Part shown: positions 1 through 9,603 of the stretch, piece after piece
How the letters are laid out: each line of letters begins with the position of its first letter
How positions within the stretch are numbered: the stretch's first letter is position 1
Assembly (NCBI RefSeq): GCF_001014645.1
Contig: NZ_LASZ01000026.1
Coordinates: 1-38,306, forward strand
Direction of reading: 5' to 3'
Length of the DNA stretch: 38,306 nucleotides
From: Luteimonas sp. FCS-9
GTDB lineage: Bacteria; Pseudomonadota; Gammaproteobacteria; Xanthomonadales; Xanthomonadaceae
The notes under the pieces: model-generated
What the model was told of the DNA's origin: nothing
What the model saw: only the letters and a program-made list of their open reading frames with translations
Database searches by the model: none
Made by a program: the position numbers and the translations under genes

Positions 1-290
1 AAATGCCCCCACCCCAACCCTCCCCCGCAAGGCGGGGGAGGGCGCCACGCGACTTCCGTTTCATCGAACGGCTGGAACTGCTGCACCTCTCCCGCGCGCG
101 GGTGAGGGCGCGGCCCCGAATGTCTGGAAGTTCCATTCCGACTGCACCTCCCAGCACACGGGCGAGGTTGGGCGTGGCTGGAGCACGCGGATCGCAGGAT
201 CGTGCACCTCCCCCGCACGCGGGGGAGGTCGACGCCGCAGGCGTCGGGTGGGGGCACGGGCCTTCCCCGGAACCCACCCACCCGTGCCCT
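1..290. repeat. Cluster of GC-rich palindromic (REP-like) repeats
   Basis: This gene-free stretch holds four related imperfect palindromes built on a C-rich/G-rich core, at about 18-42, 86-107, 146-169 and 207-228. The first is a perfect 11-bp stem (CCCTCCCCCGC / GCGGGGGAGGG) with a 3-nt loop. Three of the four are preceded by a common TGCACCTC motif. This is the arrangement of intergenic REP-type repeats seen in many Xanthomonadaceae. The family name cannot be assigned without a genome-wide comparison. The stems could also act as transcription ends for the leftward genes that stop at 291 and 547. Confidence 0.6.
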
Positions 291-545
291 TCAGAAGCCC
301 GCGGCGAGGTCCCAGGCGATGCTCGCCTCGACGGGATCGGGCGGTGGCGCCTGGGACGGCGGCACGCGCGCATCGTCGAGCAGCGCCTGCAGTTCGTCGT
401 GCGCCGCGGCCTCGAGGCGCTGCAGCAGGTCGGCCGGCAACCGGTGCACGGTGGCGTCGGCCGGCGTCACGGGCGCCGTCAACGGGCAGGCCCCGGTCGG
501 GACCGGGGCCTGGGGCAGGGTGTTGCTGGCGGAAAGCGGGTCCAA
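291..545 (-). CDS. Small hypothetical protein coupled to the chemotaxis receptor gene
   Basis: An 84-residue reading frame begins with TTG one base after the stop codon of the upstream receptor gene, so it may be read by translational coupling. There is no ATG or GTG near this point in frame, so the start is uncertain. The protein has a Pro-rich first half, then an amphipathic stretch around LLQRLEAAAHDELQALLDDA, and ends in WDLAAGF. I recognise no family. Its position suggests a small partner of the receptor, but that is inference. It could also be a non-coding tail. Confidence 0.4.
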   Translation of the reverse strand: MDPLSASNTLPQAPVPTGACPLTAPVTPADATVHRLPADLLQRLEAAAHDELQALLDDARVPPSQAPPPDPVEASIAWDLAAGF

Positions 546-546
546 C

Positions 547-1740
547 TCAGAACAGCTCGACGGTTCCCGCGCCCATGCTCTCCTGCGCGACCGGCTTGTG
601 CGGCGGCTTCTCCCAGGCCGTGCGCGACTCGCGCAGGCGCTGGCCGATCCGCTGCAGCGCACGCATCATCTCCTCGTCGAGCGCGCCGCCGTTGCGATGC
701 AGGATCTCCTGCAGGTCGATCGCCTCGCGGTTGATCGCGTTGAGGCGCTCGAGGTGCGCGTGCACGCCGCCCAGGGCCTGGGTCGCGATGTCCTCGAACT
801 GCAGCGCCCGCACCGCGTCGCCGACGCTCGAGTCGATCGCGCGACCGCATTCGGAGATCTCGCGCATGCCATCGCCCAGCGAGCGGTTGATCGCGGCCAC
901 CTGGGTCAGCATGCCCGCCGCCTCGGCGCGCGCGTCGCGCGAGCGGTCCAGGTCGCGCGAGGCCATGTTGGAGACCGTGTCGCGGACCTTGGCGATCGAC
1001 TCCTTCGACGAGTGCGCCAGCTTGCGGATCTGCTCGTTGAACGCGGTCGAACGCTCGGACAGGTTGCGGACCTCGTCGGCGACGACCGCGAAGCCGCGGC
1101 CGGCCTCGCCGGCGCGCGCGGCCTCGATCGCGGCGTTGAGCGCGAGCAGGTTGGTCTGGTCGGCGATCGACTTGACGTCCTCGAGCAGCGCGAAGATGCC
1201 GTCCAGGTGGCCGGCCATCTCGTCGATGTGCGACACCGTGGTCACGCTCTGGCCGCTGACCTGCTCGAGCGCCTCGACCAGCTGCTCCATGCGCTGGCTG
1301 GCGTGCTGCGCGAAACGCGCAACGTCCGCGCCGCCCATGCCGTCCTGCTCTCCGGCATGGTCGAGCAGCCGGCCCATCGCCTGCGCCTGCTGGCGCGACT
1401 TGCGGTTCATCGCGTCGAAGCTGCTGCCCAGCGCGCTGACCGCCTGGCGGATCAGTTCGCGCGCGCGCTCGACCTCCACCCGCGACCCCTCGATCTCGGC
1501 GCCGACGAACTGGCGCAGTTCGGTCAGCAACTGGTCCTGCTCCTTGAGCACGCGGACCTGTTCGGGCGAGCGCCGGGTCTCGCGGCGCAGCAGCCAAGTG
1601 CCCAGCACCAGCCAACTGGCGGTCAGGGTCAGCAGGATCGCCCACCGGACCGGCGCCGCCCAGCCGAGCGCGAACGCCAGCGGCAGAAGCAGGGTCAGCG
1701 ACAGCGGCGCGGCGAGGCGGATCAGGATGCGTGCGTACAT
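547..1740 (-). CDS. Methyl-accepting chemotaxis protein, two-TM type without a periplasmic sensor
   Basis: This 397-residue transducer begins with two closely spaced hydrophobic segments in the first 55 residues and has almost no loop between them, so it lacks a periplasmic ligand domain. The rest is a long coiled coil with the canonical signalling-tip sequence ([16 protein letters not shown] followed by [14 protein letters not shown], about residues 195-235) that contacts CheA and CheW. Near the C-terminus it has the LQFEDIATQ motif seen in a subset of such proteins. It probably senses an internal or membrane state. I chose the ATG at 1740 because it places the first membrane segment at the N-terminus. 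An ATG at 1764 would add eight residues. Confidence 0.85.
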   Translation of the reverse strand: MYARILIRLAAPLSLTLLLPLAFALGWAAPVRWAILLTLTASWLVLGTWLLRRETRRSPEQVRVLKEQDQLLTELRQFVGAEIEGSRVEVERARELIRQAVSALGSSFDAMNRKSRQQAQAMGRLLDHAGEQDGMGGADVARFAQHASQRMEQLVEALEQVSGQSVTTVSHIDEMAGHLDGIFALLEDVKSIADQTNLLALNAAIEAARAGEAGRGFAVVADEVRNLSERSTAFNEQIRKLAHSSKESIAKVRDTVSNMASRDLDRSRDARAEAAGMLTQVAAINRSLGDGMREISECGRAIDSSVGDAVRALQFEDIATQALGGVHAHLERLNAINREAIDLQEILHRNGGALDEEMMRALQRIGQRLRESRTAWEKPPHKPVAQESMGAGTVELF

Positions 1741-1848
1741 GGGCGCTCTCAGGGAGGTTCTCACGCCCCCGGTATCGGCACGCCATGCCGGGCCTTTAGC
1801 AGACGCCTGGATGCGACCCGCGCATCGGGCGGCCCGCTGCGCCGCCGT

Positions 1849-2460
1849 TCAGGGGACCAGACGCGCGATCGACTCGAGCATGCGTCCGCGCGAGAACAGC
1901 AGGTCCCACTGGGTGCCGCCGAGCTGGCGCCACAGCACCGCCGCGCGCACCGCCGCCAGCAGCAGCGCCCGGATCTCGGCGACCACGCTGGCCTGGCCCA
2001 GGTAGTGCGGCGCGCCCTGGACCATCACCCGAGGCCGCAGCTGGCTGATCGTCTCGGCGTACAGCGCGCCCAGCGCGTTGAGCACGTCGGGATGGCCGGC
2101 GCCCAGCGCCTCGGCCTGCGGCGCGATGCGGCGCAGGCCTGCGCTCACCGCGTCGATCACGTCGGGCTCGGCCGAGAACCGACGCTCCAGGCGGATCACC
2201 GACATCGCCAGCTTCGGCACGCCCTCGTCGCGGCTCTGCCGGGTGAACAGGTCGCGCAGCAGGCGCAGCCCGGGCTGCAACCGCGGCACGCCGCCGTAGA
2301 CGTCGGCCACAGAATCGGCATCGATGCGGAACACGCTGTCGATCACCGTCTGCGCGGCATCGCCGCGCGACTGTCCGGATTCGGCGGTGGTGCGGACCTG
2401 CTGGAGGGCCTGGGCGAGCGCGGCGAGCGCGAGTACCCGATCGTCGAAGGAATCGCTCAT
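1849..2460 (-). CDS. hflD: HflD, high-frequency-lysogenisation protein homologue
   Basis: This 203-residue, mostly helical protein matches HflD in length and pattern, with the DSVADVYGG segment and a C-terminal half with [17 protein letters not shown]. In E. coli HflD is a peripheral inner-membrane protein that binds phage lambda CII. Its normal cellular role is not well defined. Its ATG overlaps the stop of mnmA by the ATGA tetranucleotide. This gives the conserved nudJ-mnmA-hflD order known from enterics, which supports the call independently of sequence similarity. Confidence 0.88.
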   Translation of the reverse strand: MSDSFDDRVLALAALAQALQQVRTTAESGQSRGDAAQTVIDSVFRIDADSVADVYGGVPRLQPGLRLLRDLFTRQSRDEGVPKLAMSVIRLERRFSAEPDVIDAVSAGLRRIAPQAEALGAGHPDVLNALGALYAETISQLRPRVMVQGAPHYLGQASVVAEIRALLLAAVRAAVLWRQLGGTQWDLLFSRGRMLESIARLVP

Positions 2461-3659
2461 CGCGCCAGTTTAGCGTCTGCGGCGCCGTCCGGCCCGGTCC
2501 CCGGTGCGCCGGCGGCGGTGGCCGGCGCGTCGGTCGCCTCGATCACCGCGCCGCCCAGGCAGCGGTCGCCGTCGTAGAGCACCAGCGACTGCCCGGGCGT
2601 GACGGCCCGCTGCGGACGCGCGAAGCGCACCGCCAGCGTGCCGTCGTCGCGCACCTCGACCTCGCAGGCCTCGTCGGGCTGGCGATAGCGGGTCTGCGCG
2701 CTGGCGGCGAACCGACGGGCCGGCGGCGCGCCGGCGATCCAGTGCGCCTCGGCGGTCCAGGTCGTCTCCGACAGCAGCCAGCGGCTGTCGCGCTGCTGGT
2801 CGACCACCAGCACGTTGTCGTGGACGCGCTTGTCGACCACGTACCAGGGCGCGGCGGCGAAGCCGCGCACGCCGCCCAACTGCAGGCCCTCGCGCTGGCC
2901 GAGGGTGAAGAAGAACACGCCCGGATGCCGGCCGACCACGCGCCCGTCGGGGGTCCGGATCTCGCCCTCGCGGGCGGGCACGTAGCGGGCGAGGAAGCTG
3001 CGGAAGTCGCGCTCGCCGATGAAGCAGATGCCAGTCGAGTCCTTCTTCTCGGCCGTCGCCAGGCCGTGCGCGCGGGCGATCTCCCGCACCTGCGACTTGG
3101 GCAGGTCGCCGAGCGGGAACAGCGTCGCCGCCAGCTGCGCCTGGCCGAGCTGGTGCAGGAAGTAGGTCTGGTCCTTGCCGCGGTCGTGCGCGCGCAGCAG
3201 CTGCCAGCCCGACGCGTCGCGCGCCACGCGCGCGTAGTGGCCGGTCGCGATGCGGCTCGCGCCCAGCGCATGCGCCGCGTCGAGGAAATGCCGGAACTTG
3301 ATCTCGCGATTGCACAGCACGTCCGGGTTGGGCGTGCGGCCGGCCGCGTACTCGTCGATGAAGTGCGCGAACACGCCGTCCCAGTACTCACGCGAGAAGT
3401 CGCGGAAATGGATCGGCAGGCCGAGGCGTCCGGCCACCGCGACCGCGTCCCGGCGATCGTCCTCGGCACGGCAGCCGCGGCGGCCGGACGCGTCCTGCGG
3501 CTGGCCGGTCGCAGCGCCCGCGCCGTCCTGCGCGTCGTCGTCGGCCCAGTTCTGCATGAACAGGCCGGCCACCGACGTGCCGGCGTCGCGCAACAGCAGC
3601 GCGGCGACCGACGAGTCGACCCCGCCCGACAGGCCGACGACGACGTCCGGCGCGCTCAT
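2457..3659 (-). CDS. mnmA: tRNA-specific 2-thiouridylase MnmA
   Basis: MnmA thiolates U34 of Lys, Glu and Gln tRNAs in the cytoplasm, using ATP to adenylate the base and a cysteine persulfide as sulfur donor. The 400-residue protein has the PP-loop SGGVDSS at residues 11-17, the catalytic Cys116 in CNREIKF and the second Cys212 in [12 protein letters not shown], so both redox cysteines are present. Between the PP-loop and the next conserved block there is a Gly/Ala/Asp-rich insertion (about residues 45-65), longer than in the E. coli enzyme and unlikely to matter for catalysis. The start overlaps the nudJ stop and the stop overlaps the hflD start, both by ATGA, so the three are translationally coupled. 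Confidence 0.97.
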   Translation of the reverse strand: MSAPDVVVGLSGGVDSSVAALLLRDAGTSVAGLFMQNWADDDAQDGAGAATGQPQDASGRRGCRAEDDRRDAVAVAGRLGLPIHFRDFSREYWDGVFAHFIDEYAAGRTPNPDVLCNREIKFRHFLDAAHALGASRIATGHYARVARDASGWQLLRAHDRGKDQTYFLHQLGQAQLAATLFPLGDLPKSQVREIARAHGLATAEKKDSTGICFIGERDFRSFLARYVPAREGEIRTPDGRVVGRHPGVFFFTLGQREGLQLGGVRGFAAAPWYVVDKRVHDNVLVVDQQRDSRWLLSETTWTAEAHWIAGAPPARRFAASAQTRYRQPDEACEVEVRDDGTLAVRFARPQRAVTPGQSLVLYDGDRCLGGAVIEATDAPATAAGAPGTGPDGAADAKLAR

Positions 3660-4126
3660 CGCAGCTGGCGCAGCAGCGACAGCGGGTGACGCTGCCCGGC
3701 CAGGCAGTCGGCGACGACCTGCCACACCAGCGGGCTGCGGTGGCGCGCGGCCTCGGCGCGCAGCGCCTCGGGCGTGAGCCACAGCGCCTGCACGATGCCG
3801 TCGTCGAGCGCGCGGTCCGGGTCGTGCGCCAGCGGCCGGGCGACCACGGCGACCCGGATGAAGTGCCGGCCGTCGGCCTCGCCCGGACGCGGCGGCGACT
3901 TCCACTGGTACAGGCCGATCAGCGCGGTCGGCTCGACGGTCCAGCCCGATTCCTCGAGCGTCTCTCGCACCGCCGCATCGACCAGTGCCTCGTCGGGCTC
4001 GAGGTGGCCGGCAGGCTGGTTCAGCACCAGGCGACCGTCGACGCGTTCCTCGACGCACAGCACCCGGCCGGCATCGAACACGACGCTGGCCACGGTGACG
4101 TCGGGCTGCCAGAAGCGCCCGCTCAT
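3656..4126 (-). CDS. nudJ: Nudix hydrolase, NudJ-type phosphatase
   Basis: This 156-residue Nudix protein has a complete Nudix box at residues 40-62 (G40, E46, R54-E55, E58-E59, then SGW), so the metal-binding glutamates are intact. The GHLE form of the box and the position directly before mnmA match E. coli NudJ (YmfB). NudJ hydrolyses nucleoside di- and triphosphates and the thiamin precursor HMP-PP. The exact substrate here is inferred from family and neighbourhood only. The ATG at 4126 gives an N-terminus like that of the family ([11 protein letters not shown]). Confidence 0.88.
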   Translation of the reverse strand: MSGRFWQPDVTVASVVFDAGRVLCVEERVDGRLVLNQPAGHLEPDEALVDAAVRETLEESGWTVEPTALIGLYQWKSPPRPGEADGRHFIRVAVVARPLAHDPDRALDDGIVQALWLTPEALRAEAARHRSPLVWQVVADCLAGQRHPLSLLRQLR

Positions 4127-4300
4127 CGCGGCGTCCCGGCGGCAGCGTGCGACGCCGGTCGCGGCGCGGGCCCGGTGGCCCCGGGGCGGGCGGCGCCCGA
4201 CGGCGTCGGGCGGGAAGGGAAACGGACGGGCATGGGTATCGGGACGGGGGAAACGCGGCATTCTGACCCCGGCGCTCCCGACGCGTCCATCGCCGGCGCC

Positions 4301-4313
4301 TATAATTGGCCCA
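4301..4313 (+). promoter_or_regulatory. Consensus -10 box giving a probably leaderless clpS transcript
   Basis: A perfect TATAAT lies at 4301-4306, and the clpS ATG begins only 7 nt after it. A transcript from this box would begin at or next to the A of the start codon, so the mRNA would be leaderless. There is no good -35 hexamer at 16-18 nt and no Shine-Dalgarno sequence before the ATG. The surroundings are very GC-rich, so a chance TATAAT is unlikely. Confidence 0.55.
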
Positions 4314-4633
4314 TGAGCCGCAGACATCAGCACGAGCACGACCACGGCACCGTCGTGGAGACCAGCAGGCCGGAGGTGGCGCCGCCGCCGCTGTATTCGG
4401 TGCTGCTGCTCAACGACGACTACACGCCGATGGATTTCGTCGTCGAGATCCTGACCCGTTTCTTCGCGCTCGACATCGAGCGCGCCACCCAGGTGATGCT
4501 GCACGTCCACACCCGCGGTCGCGGCGTGTGCGGCGTCTACAGCCGAGAGGTCGCCGAATCGAAGGTCGCGCAGGTGAACGAATACGCACGACTGAACCTT
4601 CACCCCTTGCTGTGCACGATGGAGAAGGCCTAA
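4313..4633 (+). CDS. clpS: ClpS, N-degron adaptor of ClpAP
   Basis: ClpS binds proteins with N-terminal Leu, Phe, Tyr or Trp and hands them to ClpA for degradation by ClpP. The 106-residue protein has a flexible His/Asp-rich N-terminal tail of about 25 residues and then the ClpS fold with [16 protein letters not shown], which forms the N-degron pocket, followed by the conserved [10 protein letters not shown] segment. The ATG at 4313 is set by the TATAAT just upstream and by the usual length of the family. clpA follows 91 nt downstream with its own ribosome-binding site. Confidence 0.96.
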   Translation: MSRRHQHEHDHGTVVETSRPEVAPPPLYSVLLLNDDYTPMDFVVEILTRFFALDIERATQVMLHVHTRGRGVCGVYSREVAESKVAQVNEYARLNLHPLLCTMEKA

Positions 4634-4724
4634 TAAGAGCCGGCCTGACAGGCGCCGGGCAGGGATGGAAAAGCCGGGTCCGGGCCCCCATCCAGGGTTG
4701 CAGTGATTCCGGAGGCTCCGCCCC

Positions 4725-7004
4725 ATGTTCAGCAAAGATCTCGAGTTCACGATCGGCCAGTGCTACAAGCGCGCCCGCGAGGCCCGCGACGAGTACATGA
4801 CGGTCGAACACCTGCTGCTCGCCCTGCTCGAGAACCCGTCGGCCGAATCGGTGCTCAAGGCCACCGGCGCCGACTTCGCCCGGCTGCGCGGCGACCTGGA
4901 ACAGGCCATCCTGACGTCGGTGACCAAGCTCGCCGACGAGGACACGCGCGACACCCAGCCCACGCTGGGCTTCCAGCGGGTGCTGCAGCGCGCCGTCTAC
5001 CACGTGCAGTCCTCCGGCAAGAAGGAGGTCACCGGCGCCAACGTGCTGGTGGCGATCTTCGGCGAGAAGGACTCGCACGCCGTTTACTACCTCAACCAGC
5101 AGGACGTGACCCGGCTGGACGTCGTCAACTATCTCTCGCACGGCATCGCCAAGAGCGGCGGCGAGGAGCCCGAGAGCGCGCACGACGACGGCGTCGCGGG
5201 CGCGGGCGGGGAGGGCGAGGCCAAGGGCGACGCACTGGCCGAGTACGCCAGCGACCTCAACGCCGCGGCGCGCGACGGGCGCATCGATCCGCTGGTGGGG
5301 CGTGCAGAGGAGGTCGAGCGCACGATCCAGGTGCTGTGCCGCCGCCGCAAGAACAACCCGCTCTACGTCGGCGAGGCCGGCGTGGGCAAGACCGCGATCG
5401 CCGAGGGCCTGGCCAAGCGCATCGTCGATGGCGAGGTGCCGGAGGTGCTGGCGGAGGCGACGATCTACTCGCTCGACCTGGGCGCGCTGGTGGCCGGCAC
5501 CAAGTACCGCGGTGATTTCGAAAAGCGCCTGAAGGCGGTGCTGTCGGCAATCAAGAAGCATCCTGGCGCGATCCTGTTCATCGACGAGATCCACACGATC
5601 ATCGGCGCGGGCTCGGCGTCGGGCGGCACGATGGACGCCTCGAACCTGATCAAGCCCGCGCTGTCGTCGGGCGAGCTGCGCTGCATCGGCTCGACGACGT
5701 TCCAGGAATACCGCGGCATCTTCGAGAAGGACCGCGCGCTCGCGCGGCGCTTCCAGAAGATCGACATCGTCGAGCCGACGGTCGGCGAGACCTACCAGAT
5801 CCTGCTCGGCCTCAAGCCCAAGTACGAGGCCCACCACGACGTCACCTACGCCGACGACGCGCTGCAGGCCGCGGTCGACCTGTCGGTCAAGCACATCGCC
5901 GACCGGCTGCTGCCCGACAAGGCGATCGACGTGATCGACGAGGCCGGCGCCCGCCAGCGGCTGCTGCCCGAGGGCGTGCGCAAGGCGCTGATCGACGTCG
6001 AGGAGGTCGAGACGATCGTCGCCAAGATGGCCCGCATCCCGGCCAAGCAGGTCAGCGCGACCGACAAGGACGTGCTCGAGCACCTCGAGCGCAACCTGAA
6101 GATGGTCATCTTCGGCCAGGATCCGGCGATCGAGACGCTGACCTCGGCGATCAAGCTCGCGCGCTCGGGCCTGGGCAATCCCGACAAGCCGATCGGCAAC
6201 TTCCTGTTCGCCGGCCCCACCGGCGTCGGCAAGACCGAAGTCACGCGGCAGCTGGCGTTGCAGCTGGGCATCGAGCTGGTGCGCTTCGACATGTCCGAGT
6301 ACATGGAAGCGCATTCGATCAGCCGGCTGATCGGCGCGCCCCCGGGCTACGTCGGCTTCGACCAGGGCGGGCTGCTGACCGAGAAGATCGTCAAGACGCC
6401 GCACTGCGTGCTGCTGCTCGACGAGGTCGAGAAGGCGCATCCGGACATCTTCAACATCCTGCTGCAGGTCATGGACCGCGGCGTGCTGACCGACACCAAC
6501 GGGCGCGAGGCGAACTTCCGCAACGTGATCGTGGTGATGACGACGAACGCCGGCGCCACGCAGGCCTCGCGCCGCTCGATCGGCTTCATGCGCCAGGACC
6601 ACAGCAGCGATGCGATGGAGGTGATCCGCAAGAGCTTCACGCCGGAGTTCCGCAACCGGCTCGACGCGATCGTGCAGTTCCAGTCGCTGGGGCTCGACCA
6701 CATCCTGCGCGTGGTCGACAAGTTCATGATCGAGCTCGAGAGCCAACTGCACGAGAAGGACGTCACGCTCAGCGCCACGCCGGCCGCGCGCGACTGGCTG
6801 GCCCAGCACGGCTTCGATCCGCAGATGGGCGCAAGGCCGATGTCGCGGGTCATCCAGGACCGGATCAAGCGGCGCCTGGCCGACGAGCTGCTGTTTGGCA
6901 AGCTGATGGGCGGCGGCCGGGTGGTCGTCGATGTCGAGGATGGCGAGCTGACGGTGCAGACCTTCGCCGAGCCCGAGCGCCTGCTCACCGCGACGGTGGA
7001 GTGA
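4725..7004 (+). CDS. clpA: ATP-dependent Clp protease ATP-binding subunit ClpA
   Basis: ClpA is the AAA+ unfoldase that feeds substrates into ClpP. The 759 residues cover an N-domain (1-150, the ClpS docking site), an acidic Gly-rich linker, AAA domain 1 with Walker A GEAGVGKT at 216-223 and Walker B LFIDEIH, and AAA domain 2 with GPTGVGKT at 497-504 and [10 protein letters not shown]. The C-terminal part has the [10 protein letters not shown] sensor-2 motif. The length matches E. coli ClpA. GGAGG at 4711-4715, nine bases before the ATG, fixes the start. No clpP gene lies in the window. Confidence 0.98.
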   Translation: MFSKDLEFTIGQCYKRAREARDEYMTVEHLLLALLENPSAESVLKATGADFARLRGDLEQAILTSVTKLADEDTRDTQPTLGFQRVLQRAVYHVQSSGKKEVTGANVLVAIFGEKDSHAVYYLNQQDVTRLDVVNYLSHGIAKSGGEEPESAHDDGVAGAGGEGEAKGDALAEYASDLNAAARDGRIDPLVGRAEEVERTIQVLCRRRKNNPLYVGEAGVGKTAIAEGLAKRIVDGEVPEVLAEATIYSLDLGALVAGTKYRGDFEKRLKAVLSAIKKHPGAILFIDEIHTIIGAGSASGGTMDASNLIKPALSSGELRCIGSTTFQEYRGIFEKDRALARRFQKIDIVEPTVGETYQILLGLKPKYEAHHDVTYADDALQAAVDLSVKHIADRLLPDKAIDVIDEAGARQRLLPEGVRKALIDVEEVETIVAKMARIPAKQVSATDKDVLEHLERNLKMVIFGQDPAIETLTSAIKLARSGLGNPDKPIGNFLFAGPTGVGKTEVTRQLALQLGIELVRFDMSEYMEAHSISRLIGAPPGYVGFDQGGLLTEKIVKTPHCVLLLDEVEKAHPDIFNILLQVMDRGVLTDTNGREANFRNVIVVMTTNAGATQASRRSIGFMRQDHSSDAMEVIRKSFTPEFRNRLDAIVQFQSLGLDHILRVVDKFMIELESQLHEKDVTLSATPAARDWLAQHGFDPQMGARPMSRVIQDRIKRRLADELLFGKLMGGGRVVVDVEDGELTVQTFAEPERLLTATVE

Positions 7005-7043
7005 CAAGTGCGTCGTCCGGCTCGCCGGGTGGCGCGCGCAACG

Positions 7044-7072
7044 CGAAAAGGCAGCCGGTGGCTGCCTTTTCG
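7044..7072. terminator. Bidirectional intrinsic terminator between clpA and infA
   Basis: A perfect 13-bp inverted repeat (CGAAAAGGCAGCC / GGCTGCCTTTTCG, loop GGT) has an A-tract on the left arm and a T-tract on the right arm. It can therefore terminate clpA on the + strand and infA on the - strand, which converge here. It begins 40 bases after the clpA stop codon. Confidence 0.85.
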
Positions 7073-7111
7073 TCGTCCGGCGACGGAACGCGTCGCTTGG
7101 GAGCGCGTCGC

Positions 7112-7330
7112 TTACTTCATGCGGTAGGTGATGCGACCCTTGGTGAGGTCGTAGGGCGTCATCTCGACCTTGACCCGGTCGCCGGTCAGGATGCGGATGT
7201 AGTTCTTGCGCATGCGTCCGGAGATGTGCGCAATGATTTCGTGGCCGTTCTCGAGCTTGACGCGAAACATGGTGTTCGGGAGCGTCTCGGAGACCGAGCC
7301 TTCGAATTCGATGACGTCGTCTTTCGCCAT
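7112..7330 (-). CDS. infA: Translation initiation factor IF-1
   Basis: IF-1 sits in the ribosomal A site during initiation. The 72-residue OB-fold protein is essentially canonical: it begins [11 protein letters not shown], carries [20 protein letters not shown] in the middle and ends in [12 protein letters not shown]. Length and N-terminus match the bacterial family exactly. It converges on clpA and lies downstream of aat on the same strand, a gene order common in gammaproteobacteria. Confidence 0.98.
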   Translation of the reverse strand: MAKDDVIEFEGSVSETLPNTMFRVKLENGHEIIAHISGRMRKNYIRILTGDRVKVEMTPYDLTKGRITYRMK

Positions 7331-7481
7331 TCGTGTTGGGTACTCGTCGTTGGGGAGCCGCGCGGAAGCGCGCCGGCAAAGTCGGGTATTGTGGCACGGC
7401 CGCCGCGGCGATGCAAAAAAGCCGCATGTCCGTTCGGAGGAGCCCTCTTGCTGCTCGATCGAGGCACTCGGCTTCGGATAC

Positions 7482-7592
7482 TGCGTTGCGCCGGCCGGGG
7501 ACTGCTCCCCGGCTCGGTCATCCATCCATGGATGACTCGCCGCCGCGGACCATCCCTGGCCCGCTATCGCAATCCCCGGCCGGCGCAACGCA
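7482..7592. repeat. Large inverted repeat (cruciform) between infA and aat
   Basis: A perfect 20-bp inverted repeat, with arms at 7482-7501 and 7573-7592, flanks a 71-nt centre. The centre itself contains the palindrome ATCCATGGAT and a short hairpin (GGGGACTGCTCCCC). No coding frame in the 375-nt infA/aat gap looks real. The structure resembles a dispersed palindromic element or a non-coding structured RNA rather than a simple terminator, because neither arm is followed by a T-run. Confidence 0.6.
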
Positions 7593-7705
7593 CTGAGACC
7601 GGGAGATCGCGGCTTCTTCCAAAGAGCAACTCGGCGCTTTTGCGAGAACAGCGTTGAATTTGCCATTGTGACCAGCGACCGGTTCGAAGACCAACGCGCA
7701 GGGGC

Positions 7706-8473
7706 TCAGGGTGTCCCGGCAGCAGTCTGGCCCGCGCGTTGGGCGAATGTCGCGGCACGCTGGACTCCGAACGGCTGGGTCCAGACGCCCGTAATTGGCG
7801 ACGGTTGTTCGACCAGTCCGGCGATCGCCTCGACGAAGCGCGGGCGGGGCCAGTGCGCGGCGCCGAGCGCGTCCAGGTGCGGGTTGCCGACCTGGGCGTC
7901 GATCAGCGGCATCTGCCAACGATGCAGTTGCCGGGCCAGCGCGCCGAGCGCGAGCTTCGAGGCGCCCGAGACCCGGCTGAACATGCTCTCGCCGAAGAAC
8001 ATCCGGCCGATCGCGACACCGTAGATGCCGCCGACCAGCCGGTCGCCCTCGAAGACCTCGATGCTGTGGGCCAGGCCGGCGCGATGCAGCGCGGCGTAGG
8101 CCGCCTGCATGGCATCGGTGATCCAGGTCCCGTCCTGGCCCGGGCGCGGGACGGACGCGCAGGCCCCGACCACGGCCTCGAACGCGGTGTCGGCCCGCAC
8201 CTGCCAGTCGCAGCGGCGCAACTGGCGCACGAAGCGCCGCGGCAGCGCGAACGTCGCGGTCTCGAAGACCGTGCGCGGATCGGGCGACCACCACAGGATC
8301 GGCTGGCCCTGCGAGAACCACGGGAAGATGCCCAGCCGGTAGGCGTTGGCCAGCCGGGCCACCGACAGGTCTCCGCCGAACGCCAGCAGGCCGTCGGGGC
8401 GGCGCAGGGCCGAGGACACCGGTGGGAACGGTGCCTGCGGATCGTCGCCCAGCCGCGGCAGGTGCAGGCTCAG
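7706..8473 (-). CDS. aat: Leucyl/phenylalanyl-tRNA-protein transferase Aat
   Basis: Aat attaches Leu or Phe to proteins with N-terminal Arg or Lys, creating the N-degrons that ClpS recognises, so it is functionally linked to the nearby clpS-clpA. The 255-residue protein has the family motifs FPPVSSALRRPDGLLAFGGD, GIFPWF and WWSPDPR, then the acceptor region GTWITDAMQAAYAALH. No ATG, GTG or TTG lies in frame near the conserved start. The best candidate is CTG at 8473-8471, which overlaps the stop codon of the upstream gene as CTGA. The C-terminal 15 residues exceed the usual length. Confidence 0.93.
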   Translation of the reverse strand: MSLHLPRLGDDPQAPFPPVSSALRRPDGLLAFGGDLSVARLANAYRLGIFPWFSQGQPILWWSPDPRTVFETATFALPRRFVRQLRRCDWQVRADTAFEAVVGACASVPRPGQDGTWITDAMQAAYAALHRAGLAHSIEVFEGDRLVGGIYGVAIGRMFFGESMFSRVSGASKLALGALARQLHRWQMPLIDAQVGNPHLDALGAAHWPRPRFVEAIAGLVEQPSPITGVWTQPFGVQRAATFAQRAGQTAAGTP

Positions 8474-9603
8474 TGCGATGCGTCCGCGCGGAACGGGCCG
8501 CTTGCGCCGAGCGAGGCCGCGTAGCCGCGGATCGCCTCGGCCTCCTGCGCGCACCAGTCGCGCAGCGCCTCGCGGAACCGCGGGTCGGCGATCCAGTGGC
8601 GGCTGTGCACGAACGCAGGCAGGAAGCCGCGCGCGAGCTTGTGTTCGCCCTGCGCCCCGGGCTCGAAGCGGCGCAGGCCTTCGCGCAGGCAATAGGCGAT
8701 GCCCTGGTAGTAGCAGGTCTCGAAGTGCAGGCCGGGCAGGGCGACCGTCGCGCCCCAGTACCGGCCGTACAGCGTGTCGCCGCCGCGCAGGCACAGCGCG
8801 CCGGCGACCGGCACGCCGGCCAGATCGGCGAACACGAGCACCAGTTGCCGCGGCATCGCGCGGGCCAGGTGGCGCAGGAAGCCGAGCGTCAGCGCCGGCG
8901 AGTTGCCGTACTCGGCGAACGTCTGCAGGTAGAACCCGTGCATCGTCGCCAGGTCGTCGTCGCTCGCTTCGTCGCCGTGCAGCACGCGAAAGACGACGCC
9001 GGCGCGCGCGACCTTCGCGCGCTCCTGGCGGATGTTCTTGCGGTGCTTGTGGTCCATCGCGCCGAGATAATCGTCGAACGTCGCCCAGTCGCCGGGATTG
9101 CGCCAGTGGTACTGCACGTCGATCCGCGGCAGCCAGTCGTCGTCGAACGCGGCCGCCTCGTCGTCGGCGTGGAAATTGACGTGCGCCGACGACAGCTGCG
9201 CCGCGTCGACCTGCACGCGCATCGCATCGAGCAATGCCGCCCGCGCCGCAGGCGTCCGCGCCAGCAGCCGCGGTCCGGTTACCGGTGAATACGGCACCGC
9301 GCACAGCAGCTTGGGAAAATAGTCCAGCCCGTGGCGCGCATAGGCGTGCGCCCAGGCGTGGTCGAAGACGAACTCGCCGTGGGAGTTGGCCTTCAAGTAG
9401 GTCGGCGCGGCGGCGACGAGCGTGTCGTGGTCCCACAACGTCAGGTGGTGCGGCGTCCAGCCCCAGTCCTCGAGCAGGCAGCCTTCCGACTCCAGGCCCG
9501 CGAGGAAGGCGTGCGCGACGAAGGGATTGCCATCGCCGGACAGCGCGTCCCAGTCCGCCGCGGCGATCGCGTCGAGGCTGCGTACGATGCGCAGCGTGCT
9601 CAC
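8470..9603 (-). CDS. COG3146/DUF482 GNAT-fold protein (FemX-like acyltransferase)
   Basis: This 377-residue protein belongs to the DUF482/COG3146 family, often annotated as a GNAT-type acyltransferase or 'peptidogalycan biosynthesis' protein. Typical blocks are HAFLAGLESEGC, the HGEFVFDHAWAHAYARHGLDYFPKLL stretch and its PYSPVTGPRLL continuation, FDDYLGAMDHKHRKNIRQER, and the C-terminal FETCYYQGIAYCLREGLRRFEPGAQGEHK region, split here only for description. The fold suggests an aminoacyl or acyl transferase, but no substrate is established. The GTG start overlaps the upstream stop as GTGA, and its own stop overlaps the aat start, so three genes are coupled. Confidence 0.85.
   Translation of the reverse strand: MSTLRIVRSLDAIAAADWDALSGDGNPFVAHAFLAGLESEGCLLEDWGWTPHHLTLWDHDTLVAAAPTYLKANSHGEFVFDHAWAHAYARHGLDYFPKLLCAVPYSPVTGPRLLARTPAARAALLDAMRVQVDAAQLSSAHVNFHADDEAAAFDDDWLPRIDVQYHWRNPGDWATFDDYLGAMDHKHRKNIRQERAKVARAGVVFRVLHGDEASDDDLATMHGFYLQTFAEYGNSPALTLGFLRHLARAMPRQLVLVFADLAGVPVAGALCLRGGDTLYGRYWGATVALPGLHFETCYYQGIAYCLREGLRRFEPGAQGEHKLARGFLPAFVHSRHWIADPRFREALRDWCAQEAEAIRGYAASLGASGPFRADASH

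Noticed and set aside
202..2577. Long rightward open frame opposite the chemotaxis receptor and hflD
   Set aside because: Its composition is that of antisense high-GC sequence, and the opposite strand encodes recognisable proteins.
4410..7427. Very long leftward open frame (about 1000 codons) across clpA
   Set aside because: It is the antisense shadow of clpA in GC-rich DNA; its sequence is low-complexity Arg/His/Asp/Leu and clpA itself has all family motifs.
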